Positions 53,501-64,000 of a stretch of DNA of 64,000 nucleotides are shown here, piece after piece. The position numbers and the translations under genes were made by a program. Under the pieces are notes generated by a model. It was given only the letters and a program-made list of their open reading frames with translations. It searched no databases and was not told where the DNA came from. Source of the stretch: Dicaeum eximium (Eukaryota > Chordata > Aves > Passeriformes > Dicaeidae); assembly GCA_013396995.1 (NCBI GenBank), contig VWZP01002662.1, positions 1 to 64,000 of the forward strand, in the 5' to 3' direction. Positions within the stretch are counted from its first letter, which is position 1. Each line of letters opens with the position of its first letter.

Positions 53501-55282
53501 TTCTCTGGTTTTTGTCCACTTCAGCTGGAATACCTTGTTTTTGTTGTGTGTCTTGAACTAGGTGCCAAGTATGCAAACAAAAATGTTTACAAAATCTAGC
53601 CTTATATAAGGCATAAGATATATACCTCAAATGTTCTCTCAGCATACCTCAGTCCTCCCCACTCTTTTGTTTGTGAAGATGTAATGCAACATGAGAATGA
53701 AAGGGAAAGAAAAAATAAATAGGAAAAAAAAGTTGGATAAAAATGCTGCATACCCAAAATAACATTGCACACATCATTAGCAGTTTTCTCTCTCTGCTGT
53801 TTTTTCAGAGACTCTAATAGAATATATAAGCTTAAGGAAAATAATCTTTATGGAATAAGTTGAATTGCTTAAATTGTTTGAATTTCCATTCTGAGGCTTT
53901 TTCTTGGATGCTTGCAAATTTTCCATGAGAGGACTATTCTCTGGAAGTCATCATAGAACAATATTTTTCCCAATGTGTTTGCATTATAACAGTGACCTAA
54001 CTCCTATCATATTTGAAGATAGGTTCAAGGTGGCTATCTCAAAGATGCTGAAAATGAGGCATTTATATCACATCATTAGGTACAGCAGAGCTGCAGTGGT
54101 AGTAATTACTTCTCTCAATAAGTAAATGTATCCCAACTTGTCTTTTCAGTACAGCCATCACTGTGTAACATAAGATACATGAGATTTATAGTTTGGAAGG
54201 TTTGAAAGCTTTTGAGTCTACATGGAATAGTAAGTAATTTCTCTGATGAAATAGAGCTAAGCCTGTTAGTATGGCTTAGTTAAATCTCAGCCAATTAATT
54301 TTTCATGGGCTGAGTAGCAGGATTGGAGGAACATGCAAGATTTTTTTATTGCTCCTGGGTTTTGGTTTGAGCAGTGGTCAGCATATGCAATATAGACGAA
54401 TTTCTGTGCAGTTACTTTTTCCTCTAGAGAAATAAAATTATGTCCAAAATGTTGCATCCTCCTAGTTCCATCTCCTAACAGCTACCCCTTAAAATTATTT
54501 TAGTGTTTGTGAAAAGCATCCTGATTACAGAATACTGAAGGAGACAGCAATTTACAAAATTGTTTATTTTGCTCATGCCTGAAGTCTAATGATTTAAACA
54601 ATTTTTCATCTCAAAGTAGTTCTACTTTTGAAATTGTGTCATTGCTTCCCTTGTTGTGAATGGGTGCCAATTCCCATCTCTCCACACATCCCCCCACACG
54701 CCCCTGGAGAACAGCCTAAGCATCTTGTTGGCTAAGGGAGAGCGAACAGAAGGATAATCAAAATAACATGAAGGTCAGTCTCTTTCTTTGCTACCCAGAG
54801 TCTTGGCCACATCACCAAATTGATAATGAGGCATCACCATTTTCTCAGAGATGAACAGGGCTGCAAAGATTACTGTGGAGGAAGGATCTAAGCAGCCCTT
54901 TCTAACTTTGAGAAATGGCATTAGGATTTGTTCAATTATTTTCCAATACATTCATTCTTGAGTTCTGCTCTTTGGCTTTCCACTTACACCCCATAATGTG
55001 GCTTTTCTGTTTTCTGTTTATTTCTGTTTATGGTGGGAATGCCTTTTTCTCAGCAAAGTGCCATTACAATCAGCTTGTGCTACTCTTATTTTTTTCTTAC
55101 CCTCTGGACATGGAAAGGCACTCACTCTCTACATAAGAACTGAAACTGCCACTGATGCTGTGCAGCCATGTGCTTGCTTCCTGTCAGTGATACAGCCTTC
55201 TGTCCTTAGAGAAAAGCTGTCCCTTGGGACATCAAACATTATGCCAAGGGACTGTTCCTTTTCTCCCCCCCAAGATTATTTT

Positions 55283-55300
55283 TTGCTTGCTTGCTTGCTT
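55283..55300. repeat. (GCTT)4 microsatellite
   Basis: Four GCTT units in TTGCTTGCTTGCTTGCTT; an ordinary simple repeat in the intron. Confidence 0.85.
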
Positions 55301-58300
55301 ACTTAATTCAGGGTGGCTTTTTGTAATAGAGACACTTGACACCAGAAAGAAATTGCCAGCCTGGATCAAAACAGGAGACAATTAAGTCCAGTTAAATCCA
55401 GTAGTTTGTCTTTGAAGTCACCAATGCCAAAAATTTTGGAAGCAGTAACTGGGATAATCAGTACCTCTTTCTTTTCAGGTATTAGCAGAGTTTAAACTCA
55501 GAGGCTTCTTGTTTGAAGCTCTTCCAGAATCACGTTCTGTATTAAACTGTTCCAGCTCTGCAAATTGCTCTTATCTCTAAAGGAATTCCTGTTCTCCCTG
55601 AGTTTCCCAGTATGACTACACATGGTGTGAAGTGTCCTCTGTTTTTCCATTTTGGGAAATTGTAAGCAGATTTTAATAGCTCTTACTGATGATAAACATT
55701 GATGGTTAGTTTTATAGCCTTCCACTGAGGTTTTCCATTTTGATAAATGCTTGCCTTTCTGGGTCCCTCTGTTTATATTTTTCTTTTATGTTCATGTTCT
55801 CCTGGAAGCATGAAAATTGTAACTGTACATGGGGGCCAGACATCTTCTCCCCCACTGTGGTGTGGATGTTAATAGGATTTTAATAGGATGTTAATATCAG
55901 TTGGATTAGATATAGAAGGTCAGTTAGTGCTGCTTTAACAGTTGTTCCATGGACATTCAGATAGTTTAAAGCACTGTCTGTTTGCCTGCCCTGCATGCTT
56001 TTGTTTTATTCACTCCAATTTAAGGTATACAGATTCACAATATAAGTTTTGTGTGACTTAGAGTTGTGGCTTCATCTCAGAAATTTGAATTCTGTTCAAT
56101 GCTGACAAAACTTGCCCTTTTCCTTGATGCATCATTGCTGGCATTGGCTGGAAAGAGAGGAGGATTTTTTGGGACCAGGGGTGGAATGAGAAACTTCTCA
56201 CTATCCTTTTGAGACTTGTCAGCTACTGTCAGCTTTTTTATTTAAAAGGCTTTTGTTTGTTCTCAGTCTTATGCACTTAGAAGATGAAATCCAACAGCAG
56301 TTGCTCGAGAATAATATTTAAAAGTAGTAGGGTTCTTTGAAATAAAAAAACTATTTCAATGAGGCACTAGGCAGATGTAAACTGCAGGAGTGGAATCACA
56401 GCATGTTTATCATTAGGGTATCTTGGATGCTACCTGTGCAGAAATATGAGAGTGCAAATTTCACTTATCTACATGCCAGTTATCTACACTGCTTTTTGCA
56501 GCTGCTTCAGCAAGAGAACTTTCCACAGAGAGGTGCTCCAGCCTGCACAGGACCTGTGCTCATAAAAGCAGTAGCTTAGGGCCAGCTGATCTACCTGAGC
56601 TCAGTTCCTTGTGGGAATAAATCTTGGATTGCTCCTTCCTAAAAGGAAGGTTCCTTCCTATCTAGACATCTGTTGATCAAGGCAGTTCTTAGTGTGTGTG
56701 ATTCAACAGCAAGGCTGAAACCTCTAGCATCTGAGATATGCTGATGTGGAACAACTTTGAATAGTGCTAGCACCTAAAAGGACAAAGACATTGTCTTGCA
56801 TGGATCAGAAAGCAGTGGAGGAAGTAAAGCACAGGTCCTAGGAATAGAATGGATTGGAAGAAAAGCAGAGATTGATAAAACAGAAAGTTTTTAACAAGAT
56901 TAAAATAACAGGTGAAATCCTGATGCCTCCAATTCAGAGTGAAAATTTTCCATTGCCACTGGTAGGGTGAACATTTTGACAACTATATTTTGAAAATAAG
57001 CAGCTGTTTCTTCTAAGCTTGTCAGCCTAAGACTGTGATTTCAGGGTGAAGCAGGAATCTGAATCAATTAAAACAAGAATATGAAGCTAACTGCATAAAA
57101 CATTTTCACAGATCTTCCTCTTCAGAATTAGATGTATTTAATTAAATTAAAGAGGATTGCCTTAGGTGGTGGTTAATTTTGTGTGTGGGTTTAATGCATT
57201 CAAACTAATCCACTTGCAGTGAACATAGAACAAATCCTGATTGTCACTGTGCACCCAGTATGTATTGTAAGCAGTAGGGTGATATTCTGACAAAAAGTGA
57301 ACAGAAGAACTTGGTTCTCCAGATATTGCCTGTAAATCAATAATAGCCAATAGGACATCTTCATTTACAGTGTGTGCTTTAGATAAGGAGAATATATATG
57401 CATCTTTCTGTGAGACACAAGAGAATTACTGTGGGTAGAATACTGGTCATGTGGGGTATCTCTTTAGTAAAAAATATTTATTTAAAAAGAGCTTAATAAT
57501 TAAGATGTTATGATGAATTTGTGAACCCATACATTGCTACTGCCTTTACCAACTGTGTTAGATTAATTTATGACTGTAGGTGGAATGTTTTCAGATGCAA
57601 ATATGCACTGCAGTGATCACATGCTACCTGGACAGAAGGAAATAATAATTTCACTTCGTGTATTCAAATCATACCATCTTGTAAAAATATGATATCTAAA
57701 ATTTAACAAAAAAGAAACACTGGAAAGTTAGATATTCTGAAGTAGCAACATGGATTTTACAAAACAGCACCTGAGCTGTGGAGACATTTCACCTCTTATC
57801 ATCCCATTCCTGGAGTGATGCTTGGGGAGACCAGGGCAAAGATAGAGCTGCTGCTGAGGTTTCATAGTTTCTCACTAGAAGATTCAGCTATGCTTTCAAA
57901 TATCGATGCCAAACCTGGGTTCCCAACAAGGTAACAGCAGCCAAGTGTCACAAGTCTTTAGCTGACTATGAAAAATAGTTAGACACTTGATTCTCAAAGA
58001 AATGGAGCAATGTTACTGCTAAGGGATGGATTTTATATGATGCTGCTTAAGAATGCTGTCATACTTATAGTATCAGTGGCTGGTACCTGACTTGCTGTTT
58101 TTCATGCTTGTGATTCACTTTGGTTATAAAATAGGATTTTTCTGCTAACTAGAAAGTGTATCACAGAACTGTTCAAGAGCCTGCTCTCCTCGTGACCCCA
58201 GAGCGTGCCAGTGGGAGGTATTCAGCACTGTGGGTGTTCTCATTACCACTTCATATTTTGCTGTTTGGTTTTCTGCCTGTTGCTGTTTTATTATTTCAAT

Positions 58301-60900
58301 TCTTCCTTTGCCAGTCCCAGAAGCCATTTAGCAAGCAAAGCACTATTAGTGCTACTTAACAATGTTAACATTGTCACTAGGAAAGGAGTTTCATTTCCAA
58401 ACAGTGTGCTACAGCATTACCCCTCACCATCTGCTCCTGTCATGTTGCCCAGTTAACCCTTTGCCCTGGCTCCTTGTCCAGTGCTCTTGGGGAGAGTGGC
58501 AGCCTTCCTGAACTATAAATACCCTCTGAGGCTAAAACAGACTGCAGGTCACTGTAATGGCTCTGACATGGGTGAAGGTTTTGGGCTATGTAAATTGGCA
58601 TACATTTGCTTTGTGGAGGCACAGGCAGAAAAACAGAGCAGTCACAGAGAGCGCTGCAGGTTTCTGTCCTTAGCCTGCTGTTAATCACAAGCACTTCACA
58701 ACTCCCATTAGGGTCAGGTCTGGAGGTCTCACAGCCTTCAATGTAAAATCTCAAATAAGACTGCAGAGGGAAGATACTGTGCCTTACGGGAGAATGAAGA
58801 CATCAAGACTGAGGATGAGCTTAATTTCACTGAATTTAATCTACCAAAAAGATAGATTGCCATTGATACTAATCATCCCTCTCCCCCGTGGAGAGATGGC
58901 ATATCTCCCAAGGATGATTTACATGACTCTAATCACTGGGCAACCCTGACTGTTAAGTGGCACCAAGAGGCCAGGTTGAGAAGGATGCTCAGCTTCAGAT
59001 GAGGCCAGATAGAGTCTGGACAAGTCCATGGTAGCAAAATTCTTTGCAAGTTATTAAATCCTTAGCAATAGTATCTGGCTTATGAACTTCCTAAGCTGAA
59101 AACAGAGGCTGTGAGTTATTAAGGGTAGTATCAGACATGTTTCTCCTGTTGTGCTGTTACTCTCCTAAGCATCTATTTATGGCCACTGTTGGAGCTAACA
59201 CCCAAGGGAGATGGACTTTCTGTTGGATGCCATATGGCCATTCCTCGTGCTCTTATGTGAGGCCGCTGTAGCAGTGGGAAGGGGGAGTGCACATTTAGCA
59301 AGAGATGATTTTTGCAAATGGGAAATTGGCAGGAAGGTTTATTTCCAGATCTGTGGTGAAGTGCTACTGACCTACAAACAGAAAAACTGGAAGTCAGTCT
59401 AACAGAAAAGCCTGTGCCAGGTGCTGAATGTCAGTGCTTTACACCAGGTCACCTCAAGCCTTTCAGAGATTCAGATGAACTGTTTCACCATGTGCTCCCC
59501 TCAGATGGTGCAGACAGCTTGTTTGAGCCTTAGACAGTACAAGGAGATTCAGATTTGACATAATTCACAGCATGCTGTGTAGCTGTGCTGCTACACGGAT
59601 GCTCCCTGCCTTTGTGACAGCACTGGGGGAGCTAACAGGGTGGAAGCTTGTCATTTCAAATAGCACAGAATGTGTGGCCCAAAACCCAGGTATCAATCAC
59701 CAGACCAGTGCTTATGACCTCCCACCATACTGGGCACATGGACATGTCTGTGTACCTCTATACTAGGGATGATTCAGGTGAAAGATTTTGCAGAATTGAC
59801 TGTCCTAAATGCTGATAGCCTTAAATTGATTTGCTAAGGAGGCAGGCACCTCTGGTTGAGCATTTTGCTGCTGGTATAGTAAATGTATTCTTGTCATTTG
59901 GAGCAGAGATCTTTAATTAGAGTCTCTGTAGCTGTTGCATGGCATCATCACTGTATAAATACACTTCTGTTTGAAGTCAGAACTGCCTTTTATGGCAATC
60001 TCTACATAAAAAGAAATTTTGATTAAACTGAGAAATGCTTTCCTTATCAAATCCCAAGACACATAAAAATGACAGTGGAATTGGATTCAAAACATCAAGC
60101 TGGGCTTTTGAAATGGAAGCTTTTGCTCTCTTTTAAACCACACTGTGTTGAAATTGCCAGCAAAAATCTTTGATGCAGGGAGAACATATCAGACTTTACT
60201 TCTGCAATTTCCTGCTTGGTTTCTTGTAAACTGCTTTTGTCTAATCATATCTGATATCAAAGATAATTTCATTTAATGTGGATTAGGCAGCATGACATAT
60301 CCACTGTGGTCTTTCATCATTCTCTGTTTAATTTTGAATGTGACATGATATTTTCTAGTACAGATGAAATTTGTTCAGCAGTCAGCTTTGAAAAAGAGCC
60401 TGTCTTTTATATCTCTGTAAAACGTTACGCATGGCAAGCAAAAAAAAAATTACTTCATTCTCAGGCTTCTCAGAGTCTTTGGTGTAGTCTATAGATTACA
60501 TCCGGTGTAGAGAGCAGAGATGGTTTATCCTCACATGCTGTCCATTTCAGCAGCCTCCACAGCCCAGCTGCACACAGCTAGAATGGGTGTAGTTTGGTTC
60601 CAAAGGGAGAGAACTTACTTTTACTGAGAGAATCAAAATGTGATGCAGGAGATGAAGGACAGGGTGTTAAAGGAGATATATATTGCATGTATTCTATGTA
60701 GGTTTTCATCAATAATATTGACTCCAACAGAAATGAAAGGAATATTATAGTCTGTGATATTCTTGACAGGTTAGCACCATGTACATGAAATCTCAGTAAT
60801 TTTTCAAGTTAGCTAATGGTTAGTCTTTAATAATGACTTGGAGACAATGCAAAAGCAGATCTTAGCTTTCAGTCTGATTCTGCCATGTTTTTCTTCACAG

Positions 60901-61125
60901 CTTCCTGTTATGGGAGGAGCCTTTATGGACTCGCCCAACGAGGACTTTAGTACAGAGTACTCCCTGTTTAACTCATCAGCCAACGTCCATGCAGCTTCTT
61001 CCATGCAGAACCCACCAGAAGAGACATCCCGTTCTTCTAATGATGCCATATTGTTATGGATTGCAATAATAGCAACAATTGGAAATATTGTGGTTGTGGG
61101 AGTGGTGTATGCCTTCACCTTCTAG
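60901..61125 (+). CDS. C14orf132: C14orf132 coding exon 2 (codons 10-83 and stop)
   Basis: This exon supplies residues 10-83 of a small single-pass membrane protein whose biochemical role I do not know. It begins LPVMGGAFMDSPNEDFSTEY, a polar acidic stretch, and continues through a serine/asparagine-rich segment (about residues 30-36). A variable proline/glutamate linker (about 41-52) leads to SSND, then a hydrophobic span at about residues 59-81 that ends at the C-terminus with AFTF. There is no N-terminal signal peptide, so a tail-anchored or type II/III topology is the natural inference. The acceptor is preceded by a T/C-rich tract (about 60872-60900, ending TTCTTCACAG). The stop codon is TAG at 61123-61125. 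Identification rests on near-identity to the remembered human protein over residues 1-40 and 53-83. An antisense frame over this exon is a shadow. Confidence 0.92.
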   Translation, partial: LPVMGGAFMDSPNEDFSTEYSLFNSSANVHAASSMQNPPEETSRSSNDAILLWIAIIATIGNIVVVGVVYAFTF

Positions 61126-61178
61126 GATGACTGTCACTACAAACACTGGAAGAAAGGAAATCTTCAACAGTATTTGTC

Positions 61179-61212
61179 ATGTGTATGTATGTATGTATGT
61201 GTGTATATATAC
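61179..61212 (+). repeat. C14orf132: (TGTA)n repeat in the 3' UTR
   Basis: ATGTGTATGTATGTATGTAT continues into GTGTGTATATATACATG. It includes TGTATATA at 61202-61209, which fits the Pumilio recognition element TGTANATA. Confidence 0.8.
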
Positions 61213-61393
61213 ATGTTTGGCTATATAAATACATATAAGTAGAGACTTTGTTGATTAAGTGCTGCCACAGTCATGGAAATGAAATGTGAATTAATCATCT
61301 TAAGTCTTGATGGCAGAAGGTTTGGATGCAAATTGTGTGGAGTTGAGAACTTTATTTGAGAACAGTGCCAATACCAGTTTTGTATAGAAATGT

Positions 61394-61399
61394 AATAAA
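61394..61399 (+). terminator. C14orf132: Candidate poly(A) signal AATAAA (proximal)
   Basis: This is the first canonical hexamer after the stop codon, about 270 bases downstream. It lies in an AT-rich context, so chance occurrence is possible. Confidence 0.4.
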
Positions 61400-61790
61400 A
61401 GAGAGATCAACTTGGGTATAGTAAATACAGAGAGATATTTATATAGAAAGTGATTATTTTCTACTGTAGACTTTTCTAGCGGCTCTTCTGCAGTTTGTCA
61501 GCTTTTTTTGGTTTGGTGGGTTTTGGTTTTTTTTTTTTGGTGCATTTTTTACTGTGGTATAATGTTTTATGGAATTGTTCCAGGTCATGTTTTCTGGACA
61601 TCTTAATTTCCTAGATGGACTGAGTGGTTGGCATTGGCTTGGTTCTGATGAGGTCCAGGTTCATCATGTGTGAGTCTTCAGCATGGCTGTACACTCCTGG
61701 GCTGTATTCCAAATCATCAGTCTCACAGCCATGACAGGCAGATGCAGGCTATTACTTGCCTTCCAGTATTAGTAACTGGAACTGGTAATC

Positions 61791-61796
61791 AATAAA
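61791..61796 (+). terminator. C14orf132: Candidate poly(A) signal AATAAA
   Basis: A canonical hexamer followed within 30 bases by TG/CTG-rich sequence (TTATGCTGAACCTGCCTGCTGTT), a plausible downstream element. It would give a 3' UTR of about 0.7 kb. Confidence 0.4.
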
Positions 61797-63082
61797 GTTA
61801 TGCTGAACCTGCCTGCTGTTCAGGAGGAGACACAGCTATTGCTGCTCTCAGACTCTCCGAATTTCAGGAGAGAAAATGATAAACAGAGTAGCAGCACAAG
61901 TTCCCATTTCTGTCTAGAGGTACTGGACTGCAGTGGTTTGTATATGTGCCCCTTCCAGCAAACAAAAGCCTAATACAACACTTTTCATCTCATTGGACTG
62001 CAGTCCAGATTTCTTACAGCAGCTGTATACTTTCATAAGGTTATTCATGTACTGAAAGAATGATGGGAAAAATTGTAAAGCCTAATTAATAGTGAATATG
62101 TCTGTGAGAAAGATAAAATGGAAAGAAAGGTTGGGCACTTCTGTGCTTATGCAGGGGTGAATTCAAGAGTCAGGTATGTCCTGGGGTAGAAACAAGGCAA
62201 GAAAAATAATAAGTGTCAGATGTGCAAGTGCTTATATCTCAGTATTAATATATCTCTGGGTTCTGGTGAGGGTCTTGGAAGAGATTTTTTTATAGCTGGC
62301 GTTAGATAATGACTCTGATTATCCTTTGGATTTGTTCCACTGAGAGGCAACATTTTTACTGCATTTTTTCCACAGGCAGTTCATTTCCAAGAGCTGTATC
62401 TTTTCAAGACAAGCTCTAGCCTTCCTTGCTTGAGAGATTGTAAAATCTTGAGAAAAGAAAAAAAAAAATCACTGCTGTTGGAAATCGTCTTTCATCCCCG
62501 TAAAAATTAAGCAACGATACATAAAATGTATGCACTTTGAGAGCAGCAGACAAATTCTTCTTCTATGTCTGCATGCACTGTCTGGGTTTTCTGTCTCCTA
62601 TAGCTACTACCCTAATTCCAGAAAGCCTTGTCTGCAGGCACAGAGACTATTTTTGACACTTGCTTGCCACTGAGCTTGAGGCTGGGCTATGAGCTGCTGA
62701 ATGTATAGAGAGGTTTGGATTTTCCACTTTGCTCTTTATACCCACTTTCCTGCAGGGCTGGTGGACAGTTACTTGAATCAATGCAGCATGCCCCAAATCA
62801 GTATTTACAACCAGTCAGCAGTCACTGTGTATATTTTTTCCCTCTCTATGAACTGTCCTTTAAAGATAGGAAAGATGCAAACAGAGCTAGCAGTGGGGAG
62901 AAAATAAATTAGGTTAGTTTGAGGCTGAGAAAAACAATTATGAGCTTCTGTGTGTGTTGTTATTTCCTTATTTGGAGGCAGAATTTTGTGAAGGTGGTTG
63001 AGGACAGACAAGACCTGTACTGTGAAAAAGTTTGAGAAGCCCAGTTCTGGAAGATCAGACGAAAAGAAAGCAAATTCTGTCC

Positions 63083-63088
63083 AATAAA
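63083..63088 (+). terminator. C14orf132: Candidate distal poly(A) signal AATAAA
   Basis: This is the last canonical hexamer noticed before the window ends; another lies at 62903. If used, the 3' UTR would be about 2 kb. Confidence 0.3.
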
Positions 63089-63100
63089 ACAACTGTAGTC

Positions 63101-64000
63101 TTAAGAATTATAGAAAAATTATTTTCATTACCTAAAAAAGCTATTAATTTAATTAAAAAGCTATTACTTTAAAAGCTAATTCATAGCCACAGGACAGTGA
63201 AAAGCAGAGAAGCTGCATAAATGGTGTACCTTGTTTGGTTTTGCAGCCCTCCTTGCTCTTGCTGAGCAGAAAGGAAGCTGTTGGAAAGTTGCAGAGAAGT
63301 TTCCAATGAAGAATGGAGCAGGACAGGGTCAGGTGTGTAAACACACAGGATCCGTGAAAATATTGCTTAGTGTAATGTACTGTCCCCAACCATTTTCTGA
63401 TATTCTGTTGCCTTTGTAATTTTATTGTTTACTCATGGACTTGTCTTCATTGTTCCTGCAGGCTGTGTAGTTAGGCCAGATCCTGCAAGCATTTTTGCAT
63501 AAAGAGCAAAACACTTCCACCACGACCAAAGCCAGTTTGGCACAATGGTACTTGCCCAGTGGGATTATTCTGCTGCCTAATGAATTTGCCAGTGGAGGGG
63601 TTTTCTTAAATTTCTTAGAATATTAATCTTAGTGCAATTAGCAATGTTTGCATCTCTCTCCTAGAGCACTGGACTAAACTCTTCAACCATGAAGAAAAGC
63701 ATTGGAGTGGGAACAGCAAAGGACCACTATTCTGCTAGTGAAACTAAGTGACACTTTTGTGTTGCTTTTCCCAAAGAAAATGCCCTACTTTCATGTGAAA
63801 CTGATAGTAGTAGCAGGAGTGTTGGGAAACAATGAGTTCCACATTACTGCATCCAGATCATCATACATATTTTAATTGTTAGAGGCTGTGTTGTCAAGAA
63901 GGGCCAGACAAAACTTTAATTTAAGTAATTCGCTTGACAGGGTGACATGGCAAGCTGGGTGCAAGCAGCAAGTGCAGGCATTTCCTGCCTCATAGTTAAA
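63101..64000. other. Region after the last candidate poly(A) signal
   Basis: It contains three imperfect copies of an AAAAGCTATTA-type unit (about 63134-63182) and no recognised gene or element. It could still be distal 3' UTR. Confidence 0.45.

Larger units (their letters stand above)
29748..60900 (+). other. C14orf132: C14orf132 intron (31,153 bases)
   Basis: This is a single phase-0 intron starting GTGGTGCGC and ending TTCTTCACAG. The first 350 bases belong to the CpG island. The rest is AT-rich with no recognised coding exon. Recognised contents are an antisense CR1 copy (33986-34440), a CpG cluster (37567-37870), a (GGT)n run, several homopolymer T tracts and two short perfect hairpins. 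Open frames of 60-174 codons in it look like chance: they lack family resemblance and lie on both strands. Stretches not listed separately (30111-33985, 34441-37566, 37871-45012, 45033-49658, 49721-60900) hold nothing else that I recognise. Confidence 0.85.
29200..63100 (+). other. C14orf132: C14orf132 orthologue transcription unit (two coding exons)
   Basis: The gene reads left to right from a CpG-island promoter to the 3' UTR. Joining 29721-29747 to 60901-61122 gives an 83-residue protein, the same length as human C14orf132 as I remember it. Most differences fall in one short linker (residues about 41-52). The join is supported by a GT donor directly after codon 9 and an AG acceptor with a pyrimidine-rich tract directly before 60901; both ends are phase 0. 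The transcription start and poly(A) site are not visible, so the outer limits are estimates. No other coding exon was recognised in the intron. In human the neighbours are, from memory, TUNAR on the 5' side and BDKRB2 on the 3' side; neither was recognised in this window. Confidence 0.85.
61126..63100 (+). other. C14orf132: 3' UTR of C14orf132 (end uncertain)
   Basis: Sequence after the stop contains canonical AATAAA hexamers at 61394, 61791, 62903 and 63083. Any of these could end the transcript, giving 3' UTRs of roughly 0.3 to 2 kb; a longer UTR beyond the window is also possible. It contains a TGTA-rich repeat (61179-61212), a T/G-rich run (about 61503-61551) and a perfect 14-base palindrome (61994-62007). 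Long 3' UTRs are common for small brain-expressed membrane proteins, but the choice between sites needs RNA evidence. Confidence 0.5.

Noticed and set aside
60813..61118. 101-codon antisense frame over C14orf132 exon 2
   Set aside because: A shadow of the real exon in the opposite strand; no splice sites or similarity.
1..64000. A new defence, toxin or mobile system
   Set aside because: The window is vertebrate nuclear DNA dominated by non-coding sequence; nothing beyond one microprotein gene and dead repeats is supported.

Overview
This is nuclear DNA from a bird, most likely a neoavian or songbird-type genome. Three signs support that. CR1 retrotransposon tails with the avian 3' end are scattered through the window. 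Two relics of an avian endogenous-retrovirus LTR are present. A nuclear copy of mitochondrial DNA keeps the gene order cytochrome b - tRNA-Thr - tRNA-Pro - ND6 - tRNA-Glu, which is specific to birds (in mammals tRNA-Pro is followed by the control region). There are no operons, CRISPR arrays or other prokaryotic features. Almost every open frame longer than 60 codons here is chance.

Only one protein-coding gene is supported: the bird orthologue of human C14orf132, a small single-pass membrane protein of 83 residues. Its first coding exon is nine codons (29721-29747) inside a strong CpG island (about 29280-30110) that contains a 51-base assembly gap. A phase-0 intron of 31,153 bases follows, and the second exon (60901-61125) carries the remaining 74 codons and the stop. 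The 3' UTR runs from 61126 and has several candidate poly(A) signals (61394, 61791, 62903, 63083).

Layout: 1-7240 is intergenic sequence with little to recognise. 7245-7610 is a badly broken retroviral integrase relic (minus strand), directly followed by the mitochondrial insertion (about 7690-8605). 11338-11830 and about 17755-18010 are LTR relics in opposite orientation. 15339-15439, 16595-16792, 18251-18482, 26880-27820 and 28110-28195 are CR1 pieces. 29200-63100 is the C14orf132 transcription unit; its large intron holds one antisense CR1 copy (33986-34440), a small internal CpG cluster (37567-37870) and simple repeats.

All family assignments were made by reading the sequence and comparing it with remembered consensus sequences; no search was run. 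Element edges are accurate to perhaps 10-50 bases.
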